Source: Siphonodentalium dalli (taxonomy: Eukaryota; Mollusca; Scaphopoda; Gadilida; Siphonodentaliidae). Taken from it: a DNA stretch of 64,000 nt. Where the stretch lies: NCBI GenBank assembly GCA_032622095.1, contig CP136069.1, forward strand, positions 65,001,319 to 65,065,318. The letters run 5' to 3'. Each line of letters starts with the position of its first letter. Within the stretch, counting starts at the first letter, position 1. The notes below the pieces were generated by a model that saw only the letters and a program-made list of their open reading frames with translations, had not been told where the DNA came from and ran no database searches. A program made the position numbers and the translations under genes. Shown piece by piece: positions 31,811 through 44,330 of the stretch.

Positions 31811-34800
31811 CAAAGGGGCATCTCCTGCACAGATACATATAAGATCCATGGTCATAAAAAGGGAATTAGGGGTCCCTGGGGGCTTGCTTCCCTCATATGG
31901 TGTACTTATTGACTCAAAATTGGGTAAAAACCCCTATTTTCATGTTATCAGCATCCCTGCCCAATGCAAGTACATCTCCAGCCCGGAGCTCTGGTGTATT
32001 TGAATAAAGGGGCATCTCCTGCACAGATACATATAAGATCCATGGTCATAAATAGGGAATTAGGGGTTACAGGGGGCCTGCTTCCCTCATGTGGTGTGCC
32101 TATATATACGCAAAAATTGAAGAAAAAACATATTTCCTAATGCATATCAGCATACATGGCTACATGCCCCATGAAAGTGTGTCTCCACCCGGAGCTTTAG
32201 TGTATTTGATAAAAGGGATAACTCCTGCACAGATATATACAAGTTCCATGGTCATAAAAAGGGAATTAGGGGTCCCTGGGGGCTTGCTTCCCTCATATGG
32301 TGTACTTATTGACTAAAAATTGGGTAAAAAACCCTATTTTCATGTTATCAGCATCCCTGCCACATGCAAGTACATCACCAGCCCGGAGCTCTGGTGTATT
32401 TGAATAAAGGGGCATCTCCTGCACAGATACATATAAGATCCATGGTCATAAATAGGGAATTAGGGGTTACAGGGGGCCTGCTTCCCTCATGTGGTGTGCC
32501 TATATAGACGCGAAAATTGAAGAAAAAACATATTTCCTAATGCATATCAGCATACATGCCCCATTAAAGTGTGTCTCCACCCGGAGCTTTAGTGTATTTG
32601 ATAAAAGGGACATCTCCTGCACAGATACATATAAGATCCATGGTCATAAAATGGAATTAGGGGTCCCTGGGGGCTTGTTTCCCTCATATGGTGTACTTAT
32701 TGACTCAAAATTGGGTAAAAAACCCTATTTTCATGTCATCAGCATCCCTGCCCCATGCAAGTACATCTACAGCCCGGAGCTCTGGTGTATTTGAATTAAG
32801 GGGCATCTCCTGCACAGATACATATAAGATCCATGGTCATAAAAAGGGAATTAGGGGTTACAGGGGGCCTGCTTCCCTCATGTGGTGTGCCTATATAGAC
32901 GCGAAAATTGAAGAAAAAACATATTTCCTAATGCATATCAGCATACATGCCCAATGAAAGTGTGTCTCCACCCGGAGCTTTAGTGTATTTGATAAAAGGG
33001 GCATCTCCTGCACAGATACATATAAGATCCATGGTCATAAAAAGGGAATTAGGAGTCCGTGGGGGCTTGCTTCCCTCATATGGTGTACTTATTGACTAAA
33101 AATTGGGTAAAAACCCCTATTTTCATATCATCAGAATCCCTGCCCCATGCAAGTATGTCTCCAGCCCGGAGCTCTGGTGTATTTGAATAAAGGTGCATCT
33201 CCTATCTCCTGCACAGATACATATAAGATCCATGGTCACAAAAAGGGAATTAGGGGTTACAGGGGGCCTGCTTCCCTCATGTGGTGTGCCTATATAGACG
33301 CGAAAATTGAAGAAAAAACATATTTCCAAATGCATATCAGCATACATGCCCCATGAAAGTGTGTCTCCACCCGGAGCTTTAGTGTATTTGATAAAAGGGA
33401 CATCTCCTTCACAGATATATACAAGTTCCATGGTCATAAAAAGGGAATTAGGGGTCCCTGGGGGCTTGCTTCCTTCATATGGTGTACTTATTGACTCAAA
33501 ATTGGGTAAAAAACCCCTATTTTCATATCATCAGCATCCCTGCCCCATGCAAGTATGTCTCCAGCCCGGAGCTATGGTGTATTTGTATAAAGGTGCATCT
33601 CCTGCACAGATACATATAAGATCCGTGGTCATAAAAAGGGAATTAGGGGTTACAGGGGGCCTGCTTCCCTCATGTGGTGCGCCTATATAGACGCGAAAAT
33701 TGAAGAAAAAACATATATCCTAATGCATATCAGCATACATGCCCCATGAAAGTGTGTCTGCACCCGGAGCTTTAGTGTATTTGATAAAAGGGGCATCTCC
33801 TGCACATATACATATAAGATCCATGGTCATAAAAAGGGAATTAGTGGTGCCTGGGGGCTTACTTCCCTCATATGGTGTACTTATTGACTAAAAATTGGGT
33901 AAAAACCCCTATTTTCATGTTATCAGCATCCCTGCCCCATGCAAGTACATCTTCAGCCCGGAGCTCTGGTGTATTTGAATAAAGGGGCATCTCCTGCACA
34001 GATACATATAAGATCCATGGTCATAAATAGGGAATTATGGGTTACAGGGGGCCTGCTTCCCTCATGTGGTGTGCCTATATAGACGCGAAAATTGAAGAAA
34101 AAACATATTTCCTAATGCATATCAGCATACATGCCCCATGAAAGTGTGTCTCCACCCGGAGCTTTAGTGTATTTGATAAAAGGGACATCTCCGCACTGAT
34201 ATATATAAGTTCCATGGTCATAAAAAGGGAATTAGGGGTCCCTGGGGGCTTGCTTCCCTCATATGGTGTACTTATTGACTCAAAATTGGGTAAAAACCCC
34301 TATTTTCATATCATCAGCATCCCTGCCCCATGCAAGTACATCTCTAGCCCGGAGCTTTGGTGTATTTGAATAAAGGGGCATCTCCTGCACAAATACATAT
34401 AAGATCCATGGTCATAAATAGGGAATTAGGGGTTACAGGGGGTCTGCTTCCCTAATGTGGTGTGCCTATATAGACGCGAAAATTGAAGAAAAAACATATT
34501 TCCTAATGCATATCAGCATACATGCCCCATGAAAGTGTGTCTCCACCCGGAGCTTTAGTGTATTTGATAAAAGGGACATCTCCTGCACAGATATATACAA
34601 GTTCCATAGTCATAAAAAGGGAATTAGTGGTCCCTGGGGGCTTGCTTCCCTCATATGGTGTACTTATTGACTCAAAATTGGGTAAAAACCCCTATTTTCA
34701 TGTCATCAGCATCCCTGCCCCATGCAAGTATGCCTCCAGCCCGGAGCTCTGGTGTATTTGAATAAAGGTGCATCTCCTGCACAGATACATATAAGATCCA

Positions 34801-36478
34801 TGGTCATAAAAAGGGAATTAGGGGTTACAGGGGGCCTGCTTCCCTCATGTGGTGTGCCTATATAGACGCGAAAATTGAAGAAAAAACATATTTCCTAATG
34901 CATATCAGCATACATGCCCCATGAAAGTGTGTCTCCACCCGGAGCTTTACTGTATTTGATAAAAGGGACATCTCCTGCACAGATATATATAAGATCCATG
35001 GTCATAAAAAGGGAATTAGGGGTCCCTGGGGGCTTGCTTCCCTCATATGGTGTACTTATTGACTCAAAATTGGGTAAAAACCCCTATTTTCATGTCATCA
35101 GCATCCCTGCCCCATGCAAGTACATCTCCAGCCCGGAGCTCTGGTGTATTTGCATAAAGGAGCATCTCCTGCATAGATACATATAACATCCATGGTCATA
35201 AAAAGGGAATTAGGGGTTACAGGGGGCCTGCTTCCCTCATGTGGTGTGCCTATATGACGCGAAAATTGAAGAAAAAACATATTTCCTAATGCATATCAGC
35301 ATACATGCCCCATGAAAGTGTGTCTCCACCCGGAGCTTTAGTGTATTTGATAAAAAAGGGCATCTCCTGCACACATACATATAAGATCCATGGTCATAAA
35401 AAGGGAATTAGGGGTCCCTGGGGGCTTGCTTCCCTCATATGGTGTACTTATTGACTCAAAATTGGGTAAAAACCCCTATTTTCATGTTATCAGCATCCCT
35501 GCCCCATGCAAGTACATCTCCAGCCCGGAGCTCTGGTGTATTTGAATAAAGGGGCATCTCCTGCATAGATACATATAACATCCATGGTCATAAAAATGGA
35601 ATTAGGGGTTACAGGGGGCCTGCTTCCCTCATGTGGTGTGCCTATATGACACGAAAATTGAAGAAAAAACATATTTCCTAATGCATATCAGCATACATGC
35701 CCCATGAAAGTGTGTCTCCACCCGGAGCTTTAGTGTATTTGATAAAAAGGGCATCTCCTGCACATATACATATAAGATCCATGGTCATAAAAAGGGAATT
35801 AGGGGTCCCTGGGGGCTTGCTTCCCTCATATGGTGTACTTATTGACTCAAAATTGGGTAAAAACCCCTATTTTCATGTTATCAGCATCCCTGCCCCAAGC
35901 AAGTACATCTCCAGCCCGGAGCTCTGGTGTATTTGAATAAAGGGGCATCTCCTGCATAGATACATATAACATCCATGGTCATAAAAATGGAATTAGGGGT
36001 TACAGGGGGCCTGCTTCCCTCATGTGGTGTGCCTATATGACACGAAAATTGAAGAAAAAACATATTTCCTAATGCATATCAGCATACATGCCCCATGAAA
36101 GTGTGTCTCCACCCGGAGCTTTAGTGTATTTGATAAAAAGGGCATCTCCTGCACATATACATATAAGATCCATGGTCATAAAAAGGGAATTAGGGGTCCC
36201 TGGGGGCTTGCTTCCCTCATATGGTGTACTTATTGACTCAAAATTGGGTAAAAACCCCTATTTTCATGTTATCAGCATCCCTGCCCCAAGCAAGTACATC
36301 TCCAGCCCGGAGCTCTGGTGTATTTGAATAAAGGGGCATCTCCTGCACAGATACATATAAGATCCATGGTCATAAATAGGGAATTAGGGGTTACAGGGGG
36401 TCTGCTTCCCTCATGTGGTGTGCCTATATAGACGCGAAAATTGAAGAAAAAACATATTTCCTAATGCATATCAGCATG
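31811..36478 (+). repeat. Satellite array: about 12 dimeric units of 391 bp
   Basis: Two related monomers of about 195 bp alternate. Type A has GGTCCCTGGGGGCTTG and TATGGTGTACTTATTGACT. Type B has GGTTACAGGGGGCCTG and TGTGGTGTGCCTATATAGA. Both share CATGGTCATAAA and GGGAATTAG. The TATGGTGTACTTATTG landmark recurs at about 31897, 32296, 32687, 33079, 33478, 33871, 34262, 34654, 35046, 35438, 35829 and 36220, a spacing of about 391-400 bp. The last two units (about 35697-36478) are nearly identical, suggesting recent turnover. All open frames inside are periodic and not genes. Confidence 0.95.
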
Positions 36479-37912
36479 CAAGCCGGTAAGATGACAGAAC
36501 GTTGTTTATGTTTATGTTTCACCTCGAAGCTTGATGTCTGTGTGGGTTCTCCCTGGATCGAGTCGGTTCTCTCCCCATTCTATACGGTAAATACTGTGAC
36601 TAATTTGTGGAAAGATACTTGGTTCAAACTAAAAGAACACTTTCTTTACTGAATGAATAATCTCTTTAAAGGTACTCAATCCGATCAGACGGTCCCCATA
36701 TCACAAAGTTACAACAACAACATTTCTTCAAAATACGCTTTCGTTGTCAGAATCGATTAATTGCAACAAAATAATGCTAACCACTGTCAACTATGTATCA
36801 AATTTCACAAAACGTGTTATTTGTCAACATTTTGTTCAACGAAATATCGCCGTATTCACGAAATTTGGCCGTATTACCACTTGTTTTTAGAGTTATCCAT
36901 CTTCATCCGCAATTTTGATCGGGACCATCCTTTTGACGGCGTGTTTCTGGGTCACAAACAATTGAAATAACAAACTTCAAAAATCGATATCTGATCACTC
37001 TGAGCGTTGACGGGTAGGTTCCTCGACTCGAATAAAATATTTTTTTACACCCGAAGCCAAAAAATAGTAATTTAGGGGTGTTTAATCGGATTGAGTTAAG
37101 TTATACAAGTATAGGCTTGGTCAATTATTCATATGGATGACGGTTCAGCTAACAGAAGCCGACGACACACATATGAACATATAATACATCTGTAGAAGGG
37201 TGAACAATTTTGAAAAATGTTCAGATAATAAGTTCAACAAACATGCCCTAAGGGAACAAGACGTCAATTAATATTAAAAATATTTAAAAAGGGACCCAAT
37301 GCAAGCTCAGTGGGTATATGTACAAACAGTATATAAAAACATCACCACTAAGAAGAACATGGAGAATTAATTTACATAAACTTCCTTCTTATATCCGTTA
37401 ATGCTAACGAAATTTCGAGCTGTTACACTGTTACAGTGTTAGCCAACAAACATCGCTAATTTTACAGTTAGTTAAACTGTTTTAATCTGAATATGAATTT
37501 CAGAATATTGAACATTGTTTTGACCTTTTTCCCATGTTTCGGCCATGTATTTATTATTTAGTGGTATATTGTTTTGTCAATAATCGCACTGTTAACATAA
37601 CAATGGTTTTTACTTGCGAAATCTCATTACAGGAGAGTTATTCATAATGAAAATAAGAACAAGGTTTATTTGTAAACAAACGCCATGTTATGTTAACAAA
37701 CTGCGTAAAAGGTATGTGATAAGCAAAACACTCAATACCGGGGAGACACAACTAAGGGAACTTTGGTTAAAAATTTCACCAAGTTATTTACATAGGATAG
37801 CTAACGATTGTTGGTACACGCCTCTCAATATTTCGGTGTTGAGTGGGTCACCGTGAATCACTCTCTTAAACAAATCGCCACGATGTTGACCGTTTCGCTC
37901 ATCGCTCAATAT
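36479..37912. other. Intergenic DNA right of the satellite
   Basis: 36530-36640 is a diverged inverted copy of 43985-44100 (shared GATCGAGTCGGTTCTCTCC). A possible small MITE spans about 36669-37098, with ends CTCAATCCGAT and ATCGGATTGAG. Around 37710-37900 there are traces of the TIR element family at 13276. No gene is called. Confidence 0.45.
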
Positions 37913-37984
37913 TTACGTCGAAGTACGGTTGCCTTAATCTTCATCTATATATAGAAGAGTAAAGAAGCCGTACTTCGACGTAAA
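37913..37984. repeat. Hairpin (inverted repeat) near 37.9 kb
   Basis: TTACGTCGAAGTACGG at the left pairs with CCGTACTTCGACGTAA at the right across about 38 bp of spacer. It abuts the 90-bp tandem repeats. Confidence 0.8.
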
Positions 37985-38235
37985 CCAGCTTTAGCCATAC
38001 CAATACAACAAGCTGGTAAACCAGTATTAGCCCTAGCAATTTGACTAGCTGATTTAACTAAACACGTAATATTCCTACCGATATCACTAGCTGGTTTACG
38101 TTGACGTAAACCAGTATTAGCCCTACCAATTTGACTAGCTGATTTAACTAAACACGTAATATTCCTACCGATATCACTAGCTGGTTTACGTTGACGTAAA
38201 CCAGTATTATTCCTATACCGAGTTCACTAGCTGTT
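37985..38235. repeat. 90-bp tandem repeats abutting a stop codon
   Basis: TAAACCAGTATTA recurs at 38017, 38107 and 38197, exactly 90 bp apart; an earlier partial unit begins near 37981. Units contain CTAGCTGATTTAACTAAACA and ACTAGCTGGTTTACG. On the minus strand the array starts directly after the stop codon of the membrane-protein exon at 38236, so it would form its 3' UTR. Confidence 0.85.
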
Positions 38236-38732
38236 TTACTGGCGCATGACTAAGCCTGCTACGTATAAAACCCATGCAATTATTACGCAAGCGACCAAGA
38301 ACACGTCCTCGTATTTATTCATATCTATCTCGTCAGCTAGTAGATATTCTTTGAATTTGTACCAAATATTTATGAACACCCGTCCGAGATAGGATGGTTC
38401 TTTCGGTTCTACCTGGCGAGTTATCAGGGGAACAGTGTCCGATCCCATTGACTCAACGATCGAGCCTTGCGCCGGACCAACTGCCGCCTGCCTGAATTTG
38501 AATTTGTACCAAATATTTATGAACACCCGTCCGAGATAGGATGGTTCTTTCGGTTCTACCTGGCGAGTTATCAGGGGAACAGTGTCCGATCCCATTGACT
38601 CAACGATCGAGCCTTGCGCCGGACCAACTGCCGCCTGCCTGCGCTGCCTGCGCCTAGCTCCTTCGTCCATATTGATGCGGCATATGTGTTCCAAAGAAGC
38701 AATGTCGCCAAAGTCGATGAAGAAGTGCTTCT
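38236..38732 (-). CDS. Small C-terminally anchored membrane protein, probable last exon, with internal 49-aa duplication
   Basis: A good acceptor (GCTATTAACAATTTCAG on the minus strand) precedes 38732. The best start is the ATG at 38670-38668 (CAATATGG context, MDEGARRRQRRQ), giving 144 residues, although the frame is open further upstream. A perfect 147-bp direct repeat (AATTTGTACC at 38354 and 38501) duplicates 49 codons, from RQAAVGPAQGS to RVFINIWYKFK. The C-terminus has an acidic stretch, then one hydrophobic segment (VFLVACVIIAWVLYVAGLVM), then RQ and the stop, as in tail-anchored proteins. I do not recognise the family. The repeat could be an assembly artefact. Confidence 0.5.
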
Positions 38733-38751
38733 CTGAAATTGTTAATAGCAT

Positions 38752-40984
38752 TAATTACAATAATTATACTTAAACATATTTGTGTTGTTGGCGATTCAAT
38801 ATGACCAATATATTTCCATTTAACAGCGCGTAGCTGCAAAATGTGATGAATACTGCATACATTAATTCCTATTAAAATATCGGGGTCCCTGAACAGTAGC
38901 CTCATTTTACATTACTATGGTTTGGTCCCACTATGCCGAGTGCACAGGATTAGATTCTTTCCATCTAATAATACACTTCGAGATTTAATAACGACCGTAC
39001 TGGATACCACCTTCCCTACGTTGGTAAATTTAATAGTACACATTATGTTATCACTGTCTATATGCAGCAAAAGTGTTATCTCTTTGTAATGCGAAAGCCT
39101 TAACACTTCTATCAGATATGAGATAGATAACTAATATTCTCGTAACTTCCGAGACCATTTTGATCGCCATCTTGGATAGTCGGTCATACACACAAAGTCA
39201 GCGACAATTAGTGAGGTCGTGTTTTAATCTGCGTTGGCCATTTTATATACTAAAGCATCATTGTAATGAGTAAAGTTATTCCATGGGAAATTTTCAGATA
39301 ATAAGTTCAACATAGGACCATAATCTAAACATTTCCCTCAATAAATATGGCTGCTTCTGCACTTTTGCTTTTATCACAGAAACACCCTCCAAAATGAATA
39401 ATAGATCATTCCAGTGTACACTTTATAACTGACTGTGAGAATCTATTCTGTATAGAAAGGGTCAACTCCTCTGATCAAATGCATCTACTTGCGATATTTA
39501 TATTAATATCTTTCTAACTTCTTCAGTCAAACGCGAACGCGTTGTGTTTATATTGTAATCTTGTTCACACATCGCATTCGAGGATATGATGGGAGCATGG
39601 CGGATCCGATGTGGTGCCAACCAGGGTTCGAGCGTCTTTTGTGCATTGTTTTGTTAATAAAATATTGTAATTCATATAATCAGGTGCACTGCTTGACAAT
39701 GCATGGACATGTAAATGCTAACAGTTGGACATTTGCCCAGTGGGGAGACCCTTAATTCTCACATGCATGTATAGGCCCGTCGTATAGCTGTAGACGGCGC
39801 CGGTGTGTGTATGTCATGTTGTTCATGCACTTGTCGGGTACTAAATCAGGGAACTTGACAAAAACGGCCCGCAGTTCCAACTAAATTGTGACAATTTTGC
39901 TTGGTATAAGACATATAGGCCGATATCTTGCCAACTTGATTTTCAGCTCACAACTTGTTGGAATAACCGAAATAAAGCAACAGAAGTGACGAGGGGTGTA
40001 AACACAAATGTTAACACTGGGGCTCAACGATTCCTCGAGGATCGGATCTAACAGATTTTTACTCCGGCCCCAATTTGATCGGCTCCGACCCCATTCCGAC
40101 TTGTTAAATTTTCCAGAAGTTTTTAACCCGCAAAAGAAGAAGAAAAATGACAGAAAGGTGAGTTATAACGTGTATACTTCAATGTATCTTGGTTCAGGAT
40201 ATGACACAATCAATGACAATGACCCGAAACAAAGGTGTAAATGGTTGTTTGACTTCAAACTCGAGCACGTGCTTTTTTGTATGCATTTCCCATTGATAAT
40301 TTAACGTGCATCTCCCGACTTGTTATTAACTTTTGTATATGTCAAATCGCACAGAATGGGTTCTGAATGAATTTAGTGTTTATCGTATTATTAATTGTCG
40401 AATGATAGAAAACTGACACAAGACGATGGTAAAATAACTTTCACGGTGACAATCCTGTTGAGAAAGTATGGAATAATACACTAGTCTACCCTGCACTCCA
40501 GTAAGTTTATTAATAGTTTGTGTTGAAACTTGTCAGACTCAGAGTAGCGATAACACAACTTTTTGCATTTTTACATGAAAAACAACCAATGCATATTATA
40601 TATGTTAGAAAAGCCCTAGCACTGTAAAAACAAAAACCACAAACAAAAGTTAATTGAAACCAAAAGAAGAAAAAACATTGAAGTCCACACATGGATGACA
40701 TATAGTTACTCCAAGCTTTATATTTCATACTTTAACATGCTCCTAATATGGCCAGAGTAAATATACACTATTTATTACCTACATCAAATGAGTATCTTGA
40801 GATCACCTGCTCGATATTCTTTGAGAAGATGGTAGGTGTAATATAGCGCTGTCCACAGAGTACTTTATGTTATACAAGGCTGGATACCCTAGAATCTTAA
40901 ATAAATAGGTATTTATGGTAATGTATATCATGAGATCATTATGAAAATTGTTTTGACATTGATACATTGTCTCTGAGAGCACCT
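38752..40984. other. Intergenic or intronic DNA
   Basis: R2 copy 4 lies at about 39290-39472. Upstream exons of the minus-strand membrane protein would lie in this direction but cannot be identified. Frames such as 40008-40304 lack domains. Confidence 0.4.
39290..39472 (+). repeat. Dispersed repeat R2, copy 4
   Basis: AATAAGTTCAACATAGG, AAACATTTCCCT, AATAGATCATTCCAGTGTA and TATAGAAAGGGTCAA blocks occur in the family order. Confidence 0.6.
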
Positions 40985-41902
40985 GTGTAGGAACGATTAC
41001 ATCGGAAGTCGTTCTATCGCCGGTATTGTGATGGTTCTTGCCTGATTTGTTACGGTTCCTGATGATTGAAAATAATCATTTTTGTGACAAAATCACGCAT
41101 AATTATAGATATCTTGAATATATTATACTTTCATCAATGAACAGAGGCTGCAGAAGTGCCGTTTTATCGAAACCTGAACTCTATAGACCACAATTAACTC
41201 GGTATTAGCGAATTAACGCGTAAATATCAACATGTTATCACTGAAAATCAAGCCACGTGGACGCAATTTCTTTGTTTTTCGTGGCGTATAAAATATGAAA
41301 CGCATTCTGAAGACAAACAATGACTATAAAGTATACCCGTGTTATTCGTTTGTAAAATAGCTGAGACAGTATCCCAATATGAGTTGATAATTGGGAGCTG
41401 TGACCTCGTAATCAACACGGGTGCGTGTTACGGTTCTATTTCAAACCAAGCATGGCTGTGACGGTTCCGTACATGAGATTATTCGAACGATTTCTGCACT
41501 TTGGTCCAATAATCGTCTTGTGTATCTGACATTTTAAACCAGATAATGACTGTAGCTTATGTAATTTGCATAATAGAACAGGTATATTAAGAAATAACAC
41601 AATACATACGGAATAATACGGAATATTAAGTTACATTAATAAACTATCATACTCATGCCCGCCTATATAAATGACCAATGGTAATATAAATCTACCCTCA
41701 GGAGAATATGAGATGTTATATTCGTTTATTTAATCTGGGCGTTATTGAAAGATCCAGGTGTGACAATATTTCAATACCAGCGCCATCATATTTCCTCCTC
41801 TGAAGTCCGCCTGAGGGACATTTACACATGTTTGTCGCCCAGACATGAATATAGCTTATGAAATCACGTTCAACTGAATCATGAATAGGTTATGACGTGA
41901 TT

Positions 41903-41934
41903 GGGGTGGTGGGGATGGGGACTTGGGGAGGGGG
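41903..41934 (+). other. G-quadruplex-forming motif
   Basis: Five runs of four or five G's within 32 bp (GGGGTGGTGGGGATGGGG, then ACTTGGGGAGGGGG). The sequence fits the classic four-run quadruplex rule. Function unknown. Confidence 0.6.
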
Positions 41935-42281
41935 TGCTTAATTGGTGTCTATCCCCAACTTTTGTCAAAATGTTCAACAGTTACAAATGTCTTATCTTAC
42001 AATAGATTGGTTTGAAATTTAATACCAACAATATGTTGAAATTGTTCTCTTAGTTTGATTTGACAACAATTTAATAGTGGGGAATTTGTCGTTTTTAGAC
42101 CAACATTTGCATACTTTCCAACACTTTAAACATGTAATCAACCATATTTGACATATACAAATGGACACCACTAGAGTTGATCCAAAACTCATGATGGGTG
42201 GACAGGAAGTATGGAGCAGGTGTGGTCTAGTTCTCTATATCACATCCCCCCCCCCAATTGGCAAGAAACTGGTTTTAATGG

Positions 42282-42287
42282 CTCTCT

Positions 42288-42357
<70 letters not shown>

Positions 42358-42394
42358 CTCTCTCTACTATCTCTCTCTACTCTCTCTCTCTCTA

Positions 42395-42424
<30 letters not shown>
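42282..42424. repeat. (CT)n microsatellite, about 140 bp
   Basis: Nearly pure CT dinucleotides with a few CTA interruptions. It produces Ser/Leu-repeat frames in several phases, which are not genes. Confidence 0.95.
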
Positions 42425-42425
<1 letters not shown>

Positions 42426-42854
42426 ATATGTTGGGATTCCAACACTTGGGAATCTTGAAGCCAGTCTAGATGATTTTCAGGTTCATATATCCACATTTTC
42501 TCACTGGGCCCATGTATCCTGAGTTTCTCCCCCGGTTTGCATGGTGGCCAATCAAAGGCTACTGATCAATTCACTTCTGAATTGCATACAATCTAGAGCT
42601 ATAATGTGTCATGCAGTTGGGGAAAACTAAAGCCCAGGCATTGTGCATGAGTTTGGTCTGTTTCAAGGGGATGGTGCGGTTGGAAATTCCAAGGTGGACG
42701 TCCCAACATTGGAGACCCTCCAGCCCACGTCCCTGCTCACTTGACACGTTATCAGCTAGGAATAATAATGTGCCTTATAATAGCCAAGTTCAGACACCCA
42801 TAACACTGATTTCTAATGATTCATTTGTATGAATGTTTAGCTAATAATCAAACA

Positions 42855-43140
42855 ATATGTTACTGCATGTTGAATTTAATAGCTGAGCATTCCTACAAAT
42901 GAATCAATATGATTCAAGTCGCTGCTCATTACAGCATATTTAGTCACCAAAGGATTAACATCCATATAATAATATTTGTAACTGCATTATACTTTTCTCT
43001 TTTTTATATGTTACTGCTTGTTGAACTTAATAGCTAAGCATTCCAACAAATTAATCCATAGGATTCAAGTCAATTCTCATTACAGCGCATTTAGTAACCA
43101 AAGGTTTAACATCCATATAATAATATTTGTAACTTTAGGA
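42855..43140 (+). repeat. 151-bp tandem duplication
   Basis: ATATGTTACTGC at 42855 recurs at 43006. The two units share AATAGCT(G/A)AGCATTCC and AACATCCATATAATAATA with scattered differences. Confidence 0.8.
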
Positions 43141-44330
43141 TTCTTCTAATAAAAAATCAGAGATCCCTAGTCAATCTAAAATATGATTGAGTGAAAGGTT
43201 ATCGTGCTTGTATATGCTTTAATAGCTGCATATTCTAGAACTCTAGAATTTAACCTAGATAATCAGCGTCCAACAAGCGGATGCCCGACATAAATTTCAT
43301 AAACTGCGTTATCAGAACATTGTATGGGTGTCAACGAACTTTTAACGTTTTATTTTTGGCTTTTTGTTGAGTAAAATACGTCTACGAAAATAGACAACAC
43401 TAGCCGATGTGCCCCCTCTTCGTCCGGGCTATTTAGGGATTTATTTGTGATCGTCTCCGCCTGGACAAACTATTGTTCGATCGGCCCGGAAACATGCCTA
43501 TATGAGCGAATATGGTCAAGGTCAAGGACACGGTCGCACGTGAAATTGGACCCGTCCATATTGTTCCCCGGATCAAAGTAGGCCTACACGCCAAATTTGA
43601 GTCGGATCGGTCGAGCAGTTTTTCGAGTCTATAACACAAATACATACATACAGACAGAAGTTCCAAAACAGATAATAGATAAAATGCAAGACAGATAACT
43701 CTATATATCCCGTCTACGCTCACGCTTTCCGAAGTCCAACGCTATGAAATTTCACTATTGTTAACCGGCTATTGACTCATGGAAATGTTGGGCCTGCAAA
43801 ACGCGTTATTTTTCAAACTAGCTGGCGACTTTGTGAATTTTGATAGGCGTAACACAGGTTATTGAATAAGCATAGCAAGGCAGTGTAATTCATCGAAATT
43901 AATGACAAGTGGTGCAAATTTCGACTTAATGCATAGTTTGTTGTGTTTATCATTGTATACTTTCACAAACTTGGCAGTTTGAACCATGTACCATGGTAAA
44001 TATTAGCCATAGTTTTACCCGTATAGAACGATTAAATGGGGAGAGAACCGACTCGATCGGGAGAGAACCCAAACAATTATCAAAATTCGTGGTTTTTGTC
44101 GTTGTTATGACTCGCAAAATGAAAGTTTCGTTATTAACACGCTCATTGGTGCCACAGATTGTGATGTGATTGAAAATAACTAATCGAATTACCACCTAGA
44201 TGCCTCAAAATTGCGTTTTAACTGTCAAAAAGTCGTGAAAATGTATCAGGAACCGTCACAAATCAGTCAAGAACCATCACAAACCGGCGATAGAACGATT
44301 TGCGATGTAACAGTTCCTACACAGTGTCTG

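Larger units (their letters stand above)
40985..44330. mobile_element. Possible foldback or TIR element of about 3.3 kb
   Basis: About 80 bp at 40985-41063 (GTGTAGGAAC, TCGTTCTATCGCCGG, TGTGATGGTTCTTG) is the inverted counterpart of 44247-44330. Similarity fades inward. Between them are a G-rich tract, a (CT)n run, a 151-bp tandem duplication and a generic interspersed repeat (43440-43720) with an ACATACATACAGACAG tail. No transposase is recognised, so the pair could also be two independent copies of a short repeat. Confidence 0.45.

Noticed and set aside
31811-36478. Many open frames of 60-127 codons in the satellite
   Set aside because: They repeat with the 391-bp period in several frames and both strands and contain no domain.
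31811-36478. CRISPR-like array
   Set aside because: The units are long, contiguous and without unique spacers, and the genome is eukaryotic.
42161-42522. Ser/Leu-repeat proteins
   Set aside because: Translation of the (CT)n microsatellite.
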